Source: Actinomycetota bacterium (lineage in GTDB: Bacteria; Actinomycetota; Thermoleophilia; Gaiellales; Gaiellaceae). From it: a DNA stretch of 9,773 nt. The translations under genes and the position numbers were made by a program. Shown piece by piece: positions 1 to 7,717 of this stretch (its first letter is position 1; the number at the start of each line of letters is the position of its first letter). The notes under the pieces were generated by a model that searched no databases, was not told the DNA's origin, and saw only the letters and a list, made by a program, of their open reading frames with translations. The stretch lies in contig JACCTK010000414.1 of the NCBI GenBank assembly GCA_013812465.1, positions 1 through 9,773 of the forward strand, in the 5' to 3' direction.

Positions 1-2262
1 GTGCTGCTCCGATACGCGCTGGCTCGGGTCGCAGCCAGGCGCTGTCGCGCGCTGCTCGCTGCCGGCGGGATCGCCGCGGCTGCGGCCATGCTGGGTGCGA
101 CGACGACCGTCGCCTACAGCCTGGCGACCGGATTCGACCGCACCGCCGACCGAGCCGACTTGCCGCACGCGATCGCGCGCTTCGATTCGCTCCCCGTGGA
201 GGACGTGCGGCGACGAGCGCTCGCGTTGCCGAACGTGGAGGCCCTGTCGTTCAGGCTCGAGAAGCAGGGTGTCCACATCCACAGCGAAGGGAACTTCAAC
301 AACCACGGCAAGCTGCAGGGAGTTCGCGGTGGCCGGCGTGGCTACGCGATCGTCGCCGGACGGGACATCCGCGCCCGCGGGGAGATCGTGATCGAGCGCG
401 GTCTACAACGGGAATGGGGCGTCGAGCTCGGCGACGTCGTCGATCTCAACGAGTACCGCGCGGGGATCACCTCGCGCGTTGTCGGAGTCGCCGTCACGCC
501 CGACAATGTCGCCTTCCCGCTGACGAACGGGCCTCGGCTCTACGCTCTCCACGCCGACGTCCGCTATCTCGTCGGTGAGCGACCCGACGCGGTCAACGTC
601 GCCCTGCTCTGGGTGCGCGATCCCGAGCGGCTCGACGTCACGCTCGCGCAGGCACGCGCTGCCAGCTTCGGAATCGACGAGCTCACATTCGTCACCCGCG
701 ACGGAATTCGGTCCCTGATCAACCAAGCGGCGGGGATCGTCATCGCGCTCCTCGTCGCGTTCACGCTCGTCGCGGTCGGCGCCGCGGTGATCATGCTCTT
801 CGCCGCGTCCGCGGCGGACGTGCAGCGGCGGCTGCCGTCGATCGGCGTGTTGAGGACGCTCGGCGCGACCCCGCGCGCGATCGCGGGCGCTCAGGCTCTC
901 GAGGCGGCCCTCGTCGCGCTGCCCGCTGGGCTCGTGGGGATCCTCGTAGGCGCCCTCGCCGTCATCCGGCCCACCGAGCGCCTGCTCGAGGCGCTCAGCG
1001 AGGTCGGTCCCGGCGCCACGGTCGTTCCCCCACTTGCCGCCTGCCTCCTCCTCCTGGTTGGAATCGTCGCCTTCGCCGCAGGCTGGCCGGCGTGGCGCGC
1101 CGCCTCACGGCCGCCGGTGGAGACGCTCGCGGGCGCCGACCTCGTGCAGGTCTCCCGTCGAGGTCTTTTCGGCGCCGGAACGCTCGGGCTCGGCTTGCGG
1201 CTCGCGATCTCCCGTCCGGCGCGGGCGGCCGCGACGGTCGCCGTGCTCGCAGCGGCGGCCTCGATCGTCCTCTTGATGCTCGCGCTCGCCACGCTCCTGC
1301 AACGGCTGGAAAACGATCCAGAGACAGTGGGGAAGCGCTACCGGCTCACCGTCCAAGCGCCGGTCGAGGCGATTCCTCGAATCGAGGCGCTACCGGGGGT
1401 CGCGGGCGCCGCGGCGCGCTACGAGACGATCGCCGCGGATTCGTTCTCGCTCGGTGAGACCTTCGAGCTGATCGGCTTCGCCGGCGACCACGTCGAGTAC
1501 GAGGCCCCACCGCTCGCCGACGGCCGAAGGCTCGCGGGCGACAGGGAGGTCGAGGTCGGGCTCGGACTCGCGCAGGCGCTCAATCTCAACCCCGGAGGGA
1601 CGCTCGCGGCGCAGCTGCCCTCCGGCCGCGAGGTGCGCTTTCGCGTCAGCGGGGTCGTGCGCGCGCTCGAGAACGAGGGTCGCGTGGCGTACGTGAGCGC
1701 GCCACGCCTCGTCCGCGCAGAGCCGTACTTGCCGGTCACGATCGCCGTTCTCATCGACTCCGGGGCGACGAAGGAGTCCGTCGCGCGCGGGATCTCCTCC
1801 ATCGGCTACTTCGCCGAGCCGGTGGGAGGGGTGACGATCCAGAATGCCGCCTTCCTCGACGTGCTCGCGGTCCTGCTGCGGACCCTCGCTGGCGTGATCG
1901 GGCTCGTCTGCCTGTACGTGCTCACACAGATGCTCGCGCTGATCGCGCGGGAGCGGCGGCGCACGATCGCCGTGCTGCGGACGTTCGGCGCCGGCCGCTG
2001 GCACATCGCGTCCGTGCTTGCCGGATCGGGGCTGCTCATCGCCGTGCTCGGCGCGGCGTGCGGGATCGCGCTCGAGCGGTTTGTCGTCGGGCCCGCCGCG
2101 GCGAGCCTCGCCGCCTCCTACGTCTCGCTGCCGCTCATCGCTGGCCCCGCGCAAGCCGCGCTCGTCACGATCATCCTCGTAGTCCTGGCGCTCCTGGCCT
2201 CCGCGTGGGTGGGGTGGTCGGCGTCGCAGAGGCCGATCGTCGTCGGCCTGCGGGAGGAGTGA
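1..2262 (+). CDS. FtsX/MacB-type ABC transporter permease, 753 aa
   Basis: Membrane subunit of an ABC system of the FtsX/MacB/LolC type, whose members use a partner ATPase to move or extract lipids, lipoproteins or peptides or to signal across the membrane; the substrate here is unknown. Predicted helices lie near residues 15-37, 245-268, 301-323, 344-366, 410-433, 622-648, 670-692 and 719-740. Two large extracytoplasmic domains (about 40-240 and 435-620) separate them. The protein is an internal duplication: the segment IGVLRTLGAT (about 281-290) in the first FtsX domain recurs as IAVLRTFGAG (about 655-664) in the second, each just before a helix. Such proteins normally pair with a MacB/LolD-like ATPase; none is in the window, so it probably lies upstream. 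The first base of the window is the GTG start. The N-terminus looks complete (basic stretch, then TM1), but no ribosome site can be seen and the true start could lie further upstream. The stop is 17 bp from the stop of the convergent phosphoesterase gene. Confidence 0.92.
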   Translation: MLLRYALARVAARRCRALLAAGGIAAAAAMLGATTTVAYSLATGFDRTADRADLPHAIARFDSLPVEDVRRRALALPNVEALSFRLEKQGVHIHSEGNFNNHGKLQGVRGGRRGYAIVAGRDIRARGEIVIERGLQREWGVELGDVVDLNEYRAGITSRVVGVAVTPDNVAFPLTNGPRLYALHADVRYLVGERPDAVNVALLWVRDPERLDVTLAQARAASFGIDELTFVTRDGIRSLINQAAGIVIALLVAFTLVAVGAAVIMLFAASAADVQRRLPSIGVLRTLGATPRAIAGAQALEAALVALPAGLVGILVGALAVIRPTERLLEALSEVGPGATVVPPLAACLLLLVGIVAFAAGWPAWRAASRPPVETLAGADLVQVSRRGLFGAGTLGLGLRLAISRPARAAATVAVLAAAASIVLLMLALATLLQRLENDPETVGKRYRLTVQAPVEAIPRIEALPGVAGAAARYETIAADSFSLGETFELIGFAGDHVEYEAPPLADGRRLAGDREVEVGLGLAQALNLNPGGTLAAQLPSGREVRFRVSGVVRALENEGRVAYVSAPRLVRAEPYLPVTIAVLIDSGATKESVARGISSIGYFAEPVGGVTIQNAAFLDVLAVLLRTLAGVIGLVCLYVLTQMLALIARERRRTIAVLRTFGAGRWHIASVLAGSGLLIAVLGAACGIALERFVVGPAAASLAASYVSLPLIAGPAQAALVTIILVVLALLASAWVGWSASQRPIVVGLREE

Positions 2263-2279
2263 AGAGTGAAGACTCCGCA

Positions 2280-3776
2280 TCAGCGAAAGAGGCGGGCATT
2301 TCGGTCCGATTGGCGGCCGCTGAAGCCGCTCGGCCGCCCGCCCTGGTGATCGAGGTGGGAGAGCTGTCGGGAGACCTCGGCCAGCTGCGAGCCCGCGTGA
2401 TCGAAAACCCAGGTGTCGAGCACGACCCGGCGACCAGGCACGGTCCGCAGGCGGAATGCGCGCCCCTGCTGCGGATAGTCGACCAGGGAGGACGTGCCGA
2501 TCAGCCAGTACCCGCCGGAGCCCGACGCCCGCGGCTCGATCCGATTGCGGTGCTGGTCGCCCGAGACGGCCGCCACGACGCGAGGGCTCGCGTCGAGCGC
2601 CCGCAACGCCGGCGCGGCGCCCGCAGTCTCGGTGAGTGAAGTGCTCGAGAAGACGATCACCCAGCGCTCGCCGGCGCGAGCAAGCTCGCTCCGCAGCCAG
2701 CGCGCCTGGCTGCGACGGAGAATCCCGCGGGCTCCGAGCTCACGGCGCACCGTATCGAGCGCGATGCCGCGCACGTCTCGCCCGATGTCGAAGCTGTAGT
2801 CGAGGAGCGGCCCACCGGCGGGGGCGTCGCTCGCGTCGCGCAGCCGAGCGACTGCCTCGGACGGCGGATGAAGGCTTCGGCGTGAATCCGGTGACACGCG
2901 GATCGTCTCTCCCGGCAGCCCGCGTTCGAGGAGGCTCTCCACGAGCGGACGCGTGAGGCGGCGATTCTCGACCGTCGCCCGTGCGAGCTCACCGAGCTGC
3001 ACGAGCTTCCGCGACCCGGTGGCGATCTCGTCGATCCGCGCGCTCGAGGCGATGTTCCCCTGCACGAGCAGATCGTGGTTGCCGACGAGGGGAAACCAAG
3101 GCATGCGCGTCCCGGGCGATACGAAAGGCTGCTGCGCCCCTCGGAGCAGTCCCGCCTGTCGCGGAGGATCGACGTCGGGCCGGTAGTAGAACGGGTCAGG
3201 GTTTCCGGACGTCTGAACGCCTTCGTACCCAGCGCGTCCGCTGCCCGGATCGACGCGACCGCCTCGCATGATCGCGAGAAACTGATCGAGCTCGTTTCGC
3301 TGCGCGTTGTCGATCAGGTCGCCCGTGAGCACGAGCGCCTGCGGGCGCAGGAACGCCACCGACCGAAGAGCTGCGGCCAGGACGTGCCCGGTGAGCGACT
3401 CCTGTGGACGAAACGCCGACGTGAACGGCGCGCCGAGCCGGTCGAGCATCTCCAAGCGCGCCGGTGACTCCTCGTCCGTGATCTGAACGTCGGTCAGCTG
3501 CGCGAAGACCGCGAGCACCTCACCTGGGACGGTCGCCGGCGCGAGCTCGGTGCGCTCGACGAGCTGCTCGCCGGGGCCGCGCCCGAGGAACCCATCCCCG
3601 TCGCCGTCGACCCACGTCCGCGCGAGCGTCGAGCCGGAGTCGGGCTCGACGTCGCGGCCGAGCGTGCAACCGGCCGTCGAGAGCGCCAGGACGACGAGCG
3701 CGAGCGCTCTGAGGCGCCCAACCGCTCGCTCGCGCGACCGAGCCGCAAGAACGACCCCGCTCACGAATGAGAGCAT
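2280..3776 (-). CDS. Lipoprotein metallophosphoesterase, TIGR03767 (PPA1498)-like, 498 aa
   Basis: Calcineurin-like phosphoesterase, probably membrane-anchored outside the cell; its substrate is unknown. The N-terminus has a basic stretch, a hydrophobic core and a lipobox LSTAGC, with Cys37 as the lipidation site. An acidic loop D57-x-D59-x-D61-G follows, resembling an EF-hand-like calcium loop. The catalytic region shows TDVQ (95-98), TGDLID (151-156) and GNHD (232-235), then IVFSST (374-379) and SGDQH (405-409). ESPARLE, RPQESLT, DNAQRNEL and YEGVQ match my memory of the TIGR03767 family, which has long inserts between motifs. Compared with canonical enzymes, DxH reads DxQ, the later His motif reads FSST, and GHxH reads GDQH, so several usual ligands are replaced. 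The ATG at 3776 was chosen because it begins a signal sequence and has GAGGGG five bases upstream. The frame stays open to 3950, but that extension adds 58 residues ahead of the signal and overlaps the divergent gene. Confidence 0.88.
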   Translation of the reverse strand: MLSFVSGVVLAARSRERAVGRLRALALVVLALSTAGCTLGRDVEPDSGSTLARTWVDGDGDGFLGRGPGEQLVERTELAPATVPGEVLAVFAQLTDVQITDEESPARLEMLDRLGAPFTSAFRPQESLTGHVLAAALRSVAFLRPQALVLTGDLIDNAQRNELDQFLAIMRGGRVDPGSGRAGYEGVQTSGNPDPFYYRPDVDPPRQAGLLRGAQQPFVSPGTRMPWFPLVGNHDLLVQGNIASSARIDEIATGSRKLVQLGELARATVENRRLTRPLVESLLERGLPGETIRVSPDSRRSLHPPSEAVARLRDASDAPAGGPLLDYSFDIGRDVRGIALDTVRRELGARGILRRSQARWLRSELARAGERWVIVFSSTSLTETAGAAPALRALDASPRVVAAVSGDQHRNRIEPRASGSGGYWLIGTSSLVDYPQQGRAFRLRTVPGRRVVLDTWVFDHAGSQLAEVSRQLSHLDHQGGRPSGFSGRQSDRNARLFR

Positions 3777-3904
3777 AGGCCCCTCGCGACTTCTCCCTCT
3801 CTCCGCCCGGTCATGTGAATAGACCTGGACAGCCGCTGGATCGAGCCTTCGCTCGCCTCGGGAACGATCGTTTCGTTCACTCACAACTCTCGAGGGGTAA
3901 CTCG
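3777..3904. promoter_or_regulatory. Divergent promoter region with an inverted repeat and a PHO-box-like unit
   Basis: The 128 bp between the divergent phosphoesterase and propeller genes must hold promoters for both. It contains an inverted repeat GAACGA-N5-TCGTTC at 3862-3878, which encloses the perfect 10-bp palindrome AACGATCGTT (3863-3872). Just beyond, 3875-3885 reads GTTCACTCACA, matching 10 of 11 positions of the direct-repeat unit described for Streptomyces PhoP, G(G/T)TCAYYYR(G/C)G. The adjoining 11 bases (3886-3896) match only about 6 of 11, so a proper tandem box is not clear. I could not identify convincing -10/-35 elements on either strand. That regulators bind here is inference. 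Confidence 0.35.
3892..3897 (+). promoter_or_regulatory. Ribosome binding site for the propeller gene
   Basis: GAGGGG lies 7 bases before the ATG at 3905. It decides that start over the in-frame ATG at 3815, which would add 30 polar residues ahead of the signal peptide. Confidence 0.7.
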
Positions 3905-5047
3905 ATGCATCCAGTCGGAAAGCTCGCCTATCGCCTGCTGTTAGCGGCACTCGCCACCGCGCTCCTCGCGGCGCTCGGCGCGATCGGAACCGCAGGCGCA
4001 GCGGCAGACAGCAAACTCAGAAGCGGCGCTGTGTACGCGATGACGAACGACGCCGCAGGCAATCAGGTTCTGGCGTACAGCCGCTCTGCTGACGGCACGC
4101 TCGCGCTCGAAGGCGCCTACGCGACCGGAGGCGAAGGCACCAGCCGGATCCGCCTTTCGTCCCAGGGCCCGGTCGTGCTGACAAAGGACGGACGACAGCT
4201 GCTCGTGGCCAACGTCGGAAGCAGCGAGATCTCGGTCTTCGACGTTCGCAGGGATGGTCTCGAGCTCCGCTCGGTCGTTCCGTCCGGCGGCTCCACGCCC
4301 AACAGCATCACCGTCCGCGGCGACCTCGTCTACGTGCTGAACAACGGTGGCACGGGCCTCGGCAACGTCACCGGCTTCCATCTGACCAACGACAGCGCCC
4401 TCGTCCCGATCGCGGGATCCACGCGCCCGCTGAGCGAGGCGGGCAGCGATCCCGCGCAGGTGTCGATCACGCCGGACGGCGATTCGCTCGTGGTCACCGA
4501 GAAGGCGACGAACAGGATCCTCACTTGGCGCCTGACCCGAAACGACGAGCCGTTCGGACGACAGATCCACGATTCCGACGGCGAGACGCCGTTCGGATTC
4601 GACTTCACGCGCGACGGCACGTTCGTCGTGACCAACGCGGAGGAAGGGAGGATCGGCGAAGCGTCAGCGAGCAGCTACACGCTCGAGGGTGGGTTCCGGA
4701 CGATCAGCGGCTCGGTTCGAGACTTCCGCAGCGAAGTGTGCTGGACGGTAATCTCGAAGGATCAGCGCTATGCCTACGTCACGAACTTCGGTGACGGGAC
4801 GATTTCCAGCTACACGATCGGTTCTGACGGAAGCATCGCGTTGCTCGAGTCGATCGCCGCGACGACGACGTTCGGAGAGCTGTCGATCCGCGACGCCGAC
4901 CAGAGCAAGGACGGCCGCTATCTGTACGCGATCGACATCACCTCTCGCATGGTGCACGGATGGGCGATCCAGAAGGACGGGTCTCTGACGTCGATCGGGG
5001 CGTTCCCCGGTCTTCCGGGGACCGTCGCAGGTCTCGCAGCGCGTTAG
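3905..5047 (+). CDS. Exported beta-propeller protein, lactonase (PF10282)-like, 380 aa
   Basis: Secreted seven-bladed propeller of the YncE/6-phosphogluconolactonase-like superfamily. Family membership does not prove lactonase activity; many exported actinobacterial members have no known substrate. A signal peptide is clear: basic start (K6, R10), hydrophobic core about 11-27, and an AGAAA cleavage region near 30-34. The mature part repeats a blade pattern of a beta strand followed by DGR/DGT/DGS turns and phrases such as LLVANVGSSEISVFDV, VVTEKATNRILTW, YVTNFGDGTISSYTI and YLYAIDITSRMVHGWAI, spaced by about 45-55 residues. Length is normal for a single propeller. It starts at the ATG after a good GAGGGG site. 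It is divergent from the phosphoesterase lipoprotein, so the two envelope proteins could share control. It lies 91 bp upstream of the histidine kinase gene with a hairpin between, so it is probably a separate transcript. Confidence 0.9.
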   Translation: MHPVGKLAYRLLLAALATALLAALGAIGTAGAAADSKLRSGAVYAMTNDAAGNQVLAYSRSADGTLALEGAYATGGEGTSRIRLSSQGPVVLTKDGRQLLVANVGSSEISVFDVRRDGLELRSVVPSGGSTPNSITVRGDLVYVLNNGGTGLGNVTGFHLTNDSALVPIAGSTRPLSEAGSDPAQVSITPDGDSLVVTEKATNRILTWRLTRNDEPFGRQIHDSDGETPFGFDFTRDGTFVVTNAEEGRIGEASASSYTLEGGFRTISGSVRDFRSEVCWTVISKDQRYAYVTNFGDGTISSYTIGSDGSIALLESIAATTTFGELSIRDADQSKDGRYLYAIDITSRMVHGWAIQKDGSLTSIGAFPGLPGTVAGLAAR

Positions 5048-5065
5048 GACTGCGGCTCCGATCCG

Positions 5066-5100
5066 GCTGGCCGGCCCCGTCACTCGAGAGGCCGGCCAGC
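5066..5100 (+). terminator. GC-rich hairpin after the propeller gene
   Basis: GCTGGCCGGC (5066-5075) is perfectly complementary to GCCGGCCAGC (5091-5100), and one more C-G pair extends the stem to 11 bp around a 13-base loop. It begins 19 bases after the propeller stop codon. No T run follows, so if it terminates transcription it does so in the U-tract-less manner often proposed for high-GC actinobacteria. It could instead partly attenuate read-through into the kinase gene. Confidence 0.5.
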
Positions 5101-5120
5101 GTCGCTCGACGGACGGTTCG

Positions 5121-5126
5121 AGGAGG
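5121..5126 (+). promoter_or_regulatory. Ribosome binding site for the histidine kinase
   Basis: AGGAGG lies 12 bases before the ATG at 5139. The spacing is long, but the next in-frame ATG (5151) would be 24 bases away, so 5139 is preferred. Confidence 0.6.
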
Positions 5127-5138
5127 GACGTTGCGGGC

Positions 5139-6917
5139 ATGACATTACCCATGGAACCTCGCTTTCGGCTCAGCATGCGCTGGTGGCTCGCGCTCGTCAT
5201 GGCGGCGATCACCGCGGTGACGGCGCTTGCGGTCGCGGAGCTCGTCGTCTGGCGGGCCGAGCAGGCATTTCGCGAGCGGTCGGTGCAGAGCGCGCACAGG
5301 TACGTGCGCGCAACCGCCGACACCGTGTCGACTGCGCTCGAGGAGCGCCGCCCCGGCCCTGCGGTCGACGAGGTCGCCCAGCGGCGGAGGCTCTCGGTGT
5401 TCCTGTTCGACGCCAACGGGTCGCCGGTCGGGTCGATGAGCTCGAACGGACGCCAACTGATGTCGGTGCCCGACGCAACTAGGGCGGTCAGGTCGGCACT
5501 TGCTGGTGGACACTTCGCGCGGTCTTACGACGAAGGTCGAACGAGCGTCGTGGCAGTGCCGCTCCGCTCGTCCAAGGCGAACGTGTTGCTCGCGTTCGGG
5601 CCGCAGCCAGGTTACGGGGACACGATGGCGGTCTTCAAGGACCAGGTGAGACTCGCGGTGGCCATTGCGACCGCGATCGGCGCGGCGATCGGCTTCGTCG
5701 TCGCCTCCTTGCTTGCCACGCGGCTGAAACGCATTGGCGCGACTGCGTCCGCGATCGAACAGGGTGACTTCGCCGCGCTGCCGCTGCGACCGCGTTTCGG
5801 CGACGAGATCGGGAGCCTGGCCATGATGATCGAACGCATGCGGATCCGCTTGCACCGCTCGATCGAGCATCTGAATAGTGAGCGTGCCCGCCTCGAGCGA
5901 CTGCTGGGACGGCTCGACCAGGGCGTGGTGGCACTCGACTCGGACCTGCGCGTCGAGATCGCCAACACGGCGGCTGCCCGCCTGCTCGGTGTCAACTCGC
6001 TCGGCGAGGGCGACAAGCTCCCCGATCCGTGGCCGCCGCACTTCCCGCTCAGGCACTTCGCAGCACAGCTCTTCGCGCCCGAAGCCTCGGTCACGATCGA
6101 GCGCGTCTTGCCGGCTGAAGGTGAGAGCTACACGGTGTGCGGAATCCCCGCCGACCGCTTCGAGACCGCCCTTCTCGTCATCACCGACGTATCTGAGCTC
6201 GAGCGGCGCGAGCGAGCGCAGCGCGAGTTCGTCGCGAACGCGGCACATGAGCTCCGCACGCCGGTGACCGCGATCACGAGCGCGATCGAGGTCCTCCAGG
6301 GCGGCGCCAAGGAGTCACCCGAGGAGCGAGACCGCTTCCTCGACATCGTCGAACGCCAGGCAGCCCGTCTCGGCAGGCTCAGCCACTCTCTCTTGACCCT
6401 TGCGCGCGCCGAGGCCGGTGAAGGGGAGATGGCGCCGCTCGAGACCGTCGAGCTCTGCGCAGTGCTGCTCGAAGTGGCCGCCGAGCTGCCGTCGGACGAC
6501 GGCCCTCTGCCGGAGGTGGACTGCCCCGGGGACATCCTCGTGCACACGCACCGCGACCTCATCGAGCAGGTGGTCTTCAACCTGGCCGCGAACGCGACGA
6601 AGTACTCGGGAGACGGGGCCGTGCGGTTGTCGGCTCGTCGGCTGGACGGGACCGTCGCTGTCGACGTCAGCGACGCCGGACCTGGCATCCCGCTCGAGGA
6701 GAGAACACGCGTGTTCGACCGCTTCTACCGAGGCCGCGTGCACGAAGGCACGGGCTTCGGACTCGGGCTGGCGATCGTCCGGCAGGCCGTGCGCGTGCTC
6801 GGCGGCACGCTGACGATCGCGTCGGAAGAGGGCACGGGCACGACGGTGCGCGTCCTCCTACCTCTGCCACCCCTCGCCGAGGACGCGCCACGAGCGCCGG
6901 GCACCCTCGACCCATGA
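5139..6917 (+). CDS. Membrane sensor histidine kinase (HAMP-PAS-HisKA-HATPase), 592 aa
   Basis: Sensor kinase of a two-component system, organised like PhoR-type kinases. TM1 is about residues 15-37, an extracytoplasmic sensor domain about 38-170, and TM2 about 172-194. A HAMP linker follows (about 193-245, with GDFAALPLRPRFGDEIGSL). A PAS-like domain (about 250-350) contains LDQGVVALDSDLRVEIANTAAARLLG. The phosphoacceptor motif AAHELRTP carries His370. The ATPase domain has the N box NLAANATKYS (Asn481, Asn485), the G1 box DAGPGIP (Asp512), VFDRFYRG, and the G2 box GTGFGLGLAIV (from 537). All catalytic motifs look intact, so it should be active. The ligand of the outer domain is not recognisable. 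The last codon and stop overlap the regulator start as ATGA, indicating translational coupling to its partner. The PhoR likeness rests on architecture only; no phosphate genes are in view. Confidence 0.95.
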   Translation: MTLPMEPRFRLSMRWWLALVMAAITAVTALAVAELVVWRAEQAFRERSVQSAHRYVRATADTVSTALEERRPGPAVDEVAQRRRLSVFLFDANGSPVGSMSSNGRQLMSVPDATRAVRSALAGGHFARSYDEGRTSVVAVPLRSSKANVLLAFGPQPGYGDTMAVFKDQVRLAVAIATAIGAAIGFVVASLLATRLKRIGATASAIEQGDFAALPLRPRFGDEIGSLAMMIERMRIRLHRSIEHLNSERARLERLLGRLDQGVVALDSDLRVEIANTAAARLLGVNSLGEGDKLPDPWPPHFPLRHFAAQLFAPEASVTIERVLPAEGESYTVCGIPADRFETALLVITDVSELERRERAQREFVANAAHELRTPVTAITSAIEVLQGGAKESPEERDRFLDIVERQAARLGRLSHSLLTLARAEAGEGEMAPLETVELCAVLLEVAAELPSDDGPLPEVDCPGDILVHTHRDLIEQVVFNLAANATKYSGDGAVRLSARRLDGTVAVDVSDAGPGIPLEERTRVFDRFYRGRVHEGTGFGLGLAIVRQAVRVLGGTLTIASEEGTGTTVRVLLPLPPLAEDAPRAPGTLDP

Positions 6918-7600
6918 CGGCGCGCCTGCTGCTCGCTGACGACGAGAACGACATTCTCGAGCCGGTCTCGTACGCTCTTCGTTCCGCGGGCTTCGAGGTC
7001 GACTGTGTGTCCGATGGCGAGGCGGCGCTCGAGACCGCGCTCCGAGGCGACTACGAGGTCGTCATCCTGGACGTCGTCATGCCCAAGCTCTCCGGCACGG
7101 ACGTCTGCCGCCGCCTCCGTGCCCGCTCGGCGGTGCCGATCGTGATGTTGACGGCGCGGGATGGCGAGGTCGAGCGGGTGGTCGGCCTCGAGCTGGGCGC
7201 GGACGACTACATCACCAAGCCGTTCTCGACGGCCGAGCTCGTCAGCCGACTCCGCGCGATCCTGCGACGGCGGGAGTTCGACCGCTCGGACGGAACCGCC
7301 CGCCTCGAGCTCGGCGCGCTCTCCATCGACTCGGCGGAGCAGAGCGTCCGTCTCCACGGCGAGGAGGTGCACCTGACCCCGATGGAGTTCCGAATCCTGA
7401 CTCTGCTCGCACGAGACCCGGGTCGTGTCTTCGAACGGAACGAGATTCTGCGAGGCGTGTGGCAGACGTCGTTCGTAGGAGACGAGCGCGCGTGCGACAG
7501 CCACATCTTCAACCTGCGCGCCAAGATCGAAGACGATCCTCGCGAGCCCCGCCGGCTGCTCACCGTACCCGGCGCCGGCTACAAGCTCGTCGCCTCGTAG
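6914..7600 (+). CDS. OmpR/PhoB-family response regulator, 228 aa
   Basis: DNA-binding partner of the preceding kinase. The receiver domain (1-115) has the acidic pair Asp9-Asp10, the phosphoacceptor Asp53 in VVILDVVMP, Thr80 in VMLTAR, and Lys102 in DYITKPF, so all switch residues are present. The winged-helix domain (about 130-226) shows the OmpR-type signature LTPMEFRILTLLARDPGRVFER, the recognition region CDSHIFNLRAKIE, and the final hairpin VPGAGYKL. The length is typical of the family. Translation starts at an ATG overlapping the kinase stop. There is no obvious Shine-Dalgarno sequence of its own, so translation probably depends on coupling. It resembles PhoP/RegX3-like regulators, but the subfamily cannot be assigned here. 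The targets are unknown; the PHO-box-like unit at 3875-3885 upstream of the propeller gene is one speculative candidate. Confidence 0.96.
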   Translation: MTARLLLADDENDILEPVSYALRSAGFEVDCVSDGEAALETALRGDYEVVILDVVMPKLSGTDVCRRLRARSAVPIVMLTARDGEVERVVGLELGADDYITKPFSTAELVSRLRAILRRREFDRSDGTARLELGALSIDSAEQSVRLHGEEVHLTPMEFRILTLLARDPGRVFERNEILRGVWQTSFVGDERACDSHIFNLRAKIEDDPREPRRLLTVPGAGYKLVAS

Positions 7601-7658
7601 GAGGCTCATTCCTCTTTTCGTTCGCCTCGCTCCTATCGTCGGATCCTGAGCGCGTAGA

Positions 7659-7694
7659 GAAAGAGGGCCCTCCCCTGAGCCCCCTTCCTCTTTC
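7659..7694. terminator. Possible bidirectional terminator between convergent genes
   Basis: GAAAGAGG (7659-7666) is the exact reverse complement of CCTCTTTC (7687-7694), with a 20-base C-rich loop. It sits in the 117-bp gap between the convergent response regulator and small exported protein genes, where a shared terminator would be expected. There is no T run on either side and the loop is large, so support is modest. A smaller hairpin GCCTC-GTAG-GAGGC (7592-7605) spans the regulator stop codon and is followed by a T-rich stretch (7609-7622); it may be the real terminator for that operon. I see nothing else in this gap. Confidence 0.3.
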
Positions 7695-7717
7695 CCACGG
7701 AGGGAACCTTCGGACGA

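Noticed and set aside
2263..2279. Terminator between the convergent permease and phosphoesterase genes
   Set aside because: The 17-bp gap contains no inverted repeat; I see no terminator there.
1390..2280. 296-codon open frame antisense to the permease gene
   Set aside because: Its composition is Arg/Asp/Gly/Pro-rich with no domain-like pattern. The sense frame encodes clear FtsX helices; long antisense frames are expected at this GC content.
2058..2639. 193-codon rightward open frame bridging the permease and phosphoesterase genes
   Set aside because: It overlaps two real genes, and its product is an Arg/Ala-rich shadow with no motifs.
3861..3885. GGAAC as an ECF-sigma -35 element
   Set aside because: No GTC-like -10 element occurs 16-17 bases downstream.
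3777..3950. 58-codon N-terminal extension of the phosphoesterase
   Set aside because: It would place a polar Arg-rich stretch ahead of the lipoprotein signal and overlap the start of the divergent propeller gene; the ATG at 3776 fits better.
4664..5416. 250-codon leftward open frame spanning the propeller gene end and the kinase start
   Set aside because: It crosses two well-supported genes and a hairpin, and its translation resembles no protein family.
5145..6248. 367-codon open frame antisense to the histidine kinase
   Set aside because: The sense strand carries every kinase motif. The antisense product is low-complexity, rich in Arg and His, and has no ribosome site or family resemblance.
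6725..7609. 294-codon leftward open frame antisense to the response regulator
   Set aside because: It lies opposite a complete, motif-bearing regulator and has no recognisable domain.
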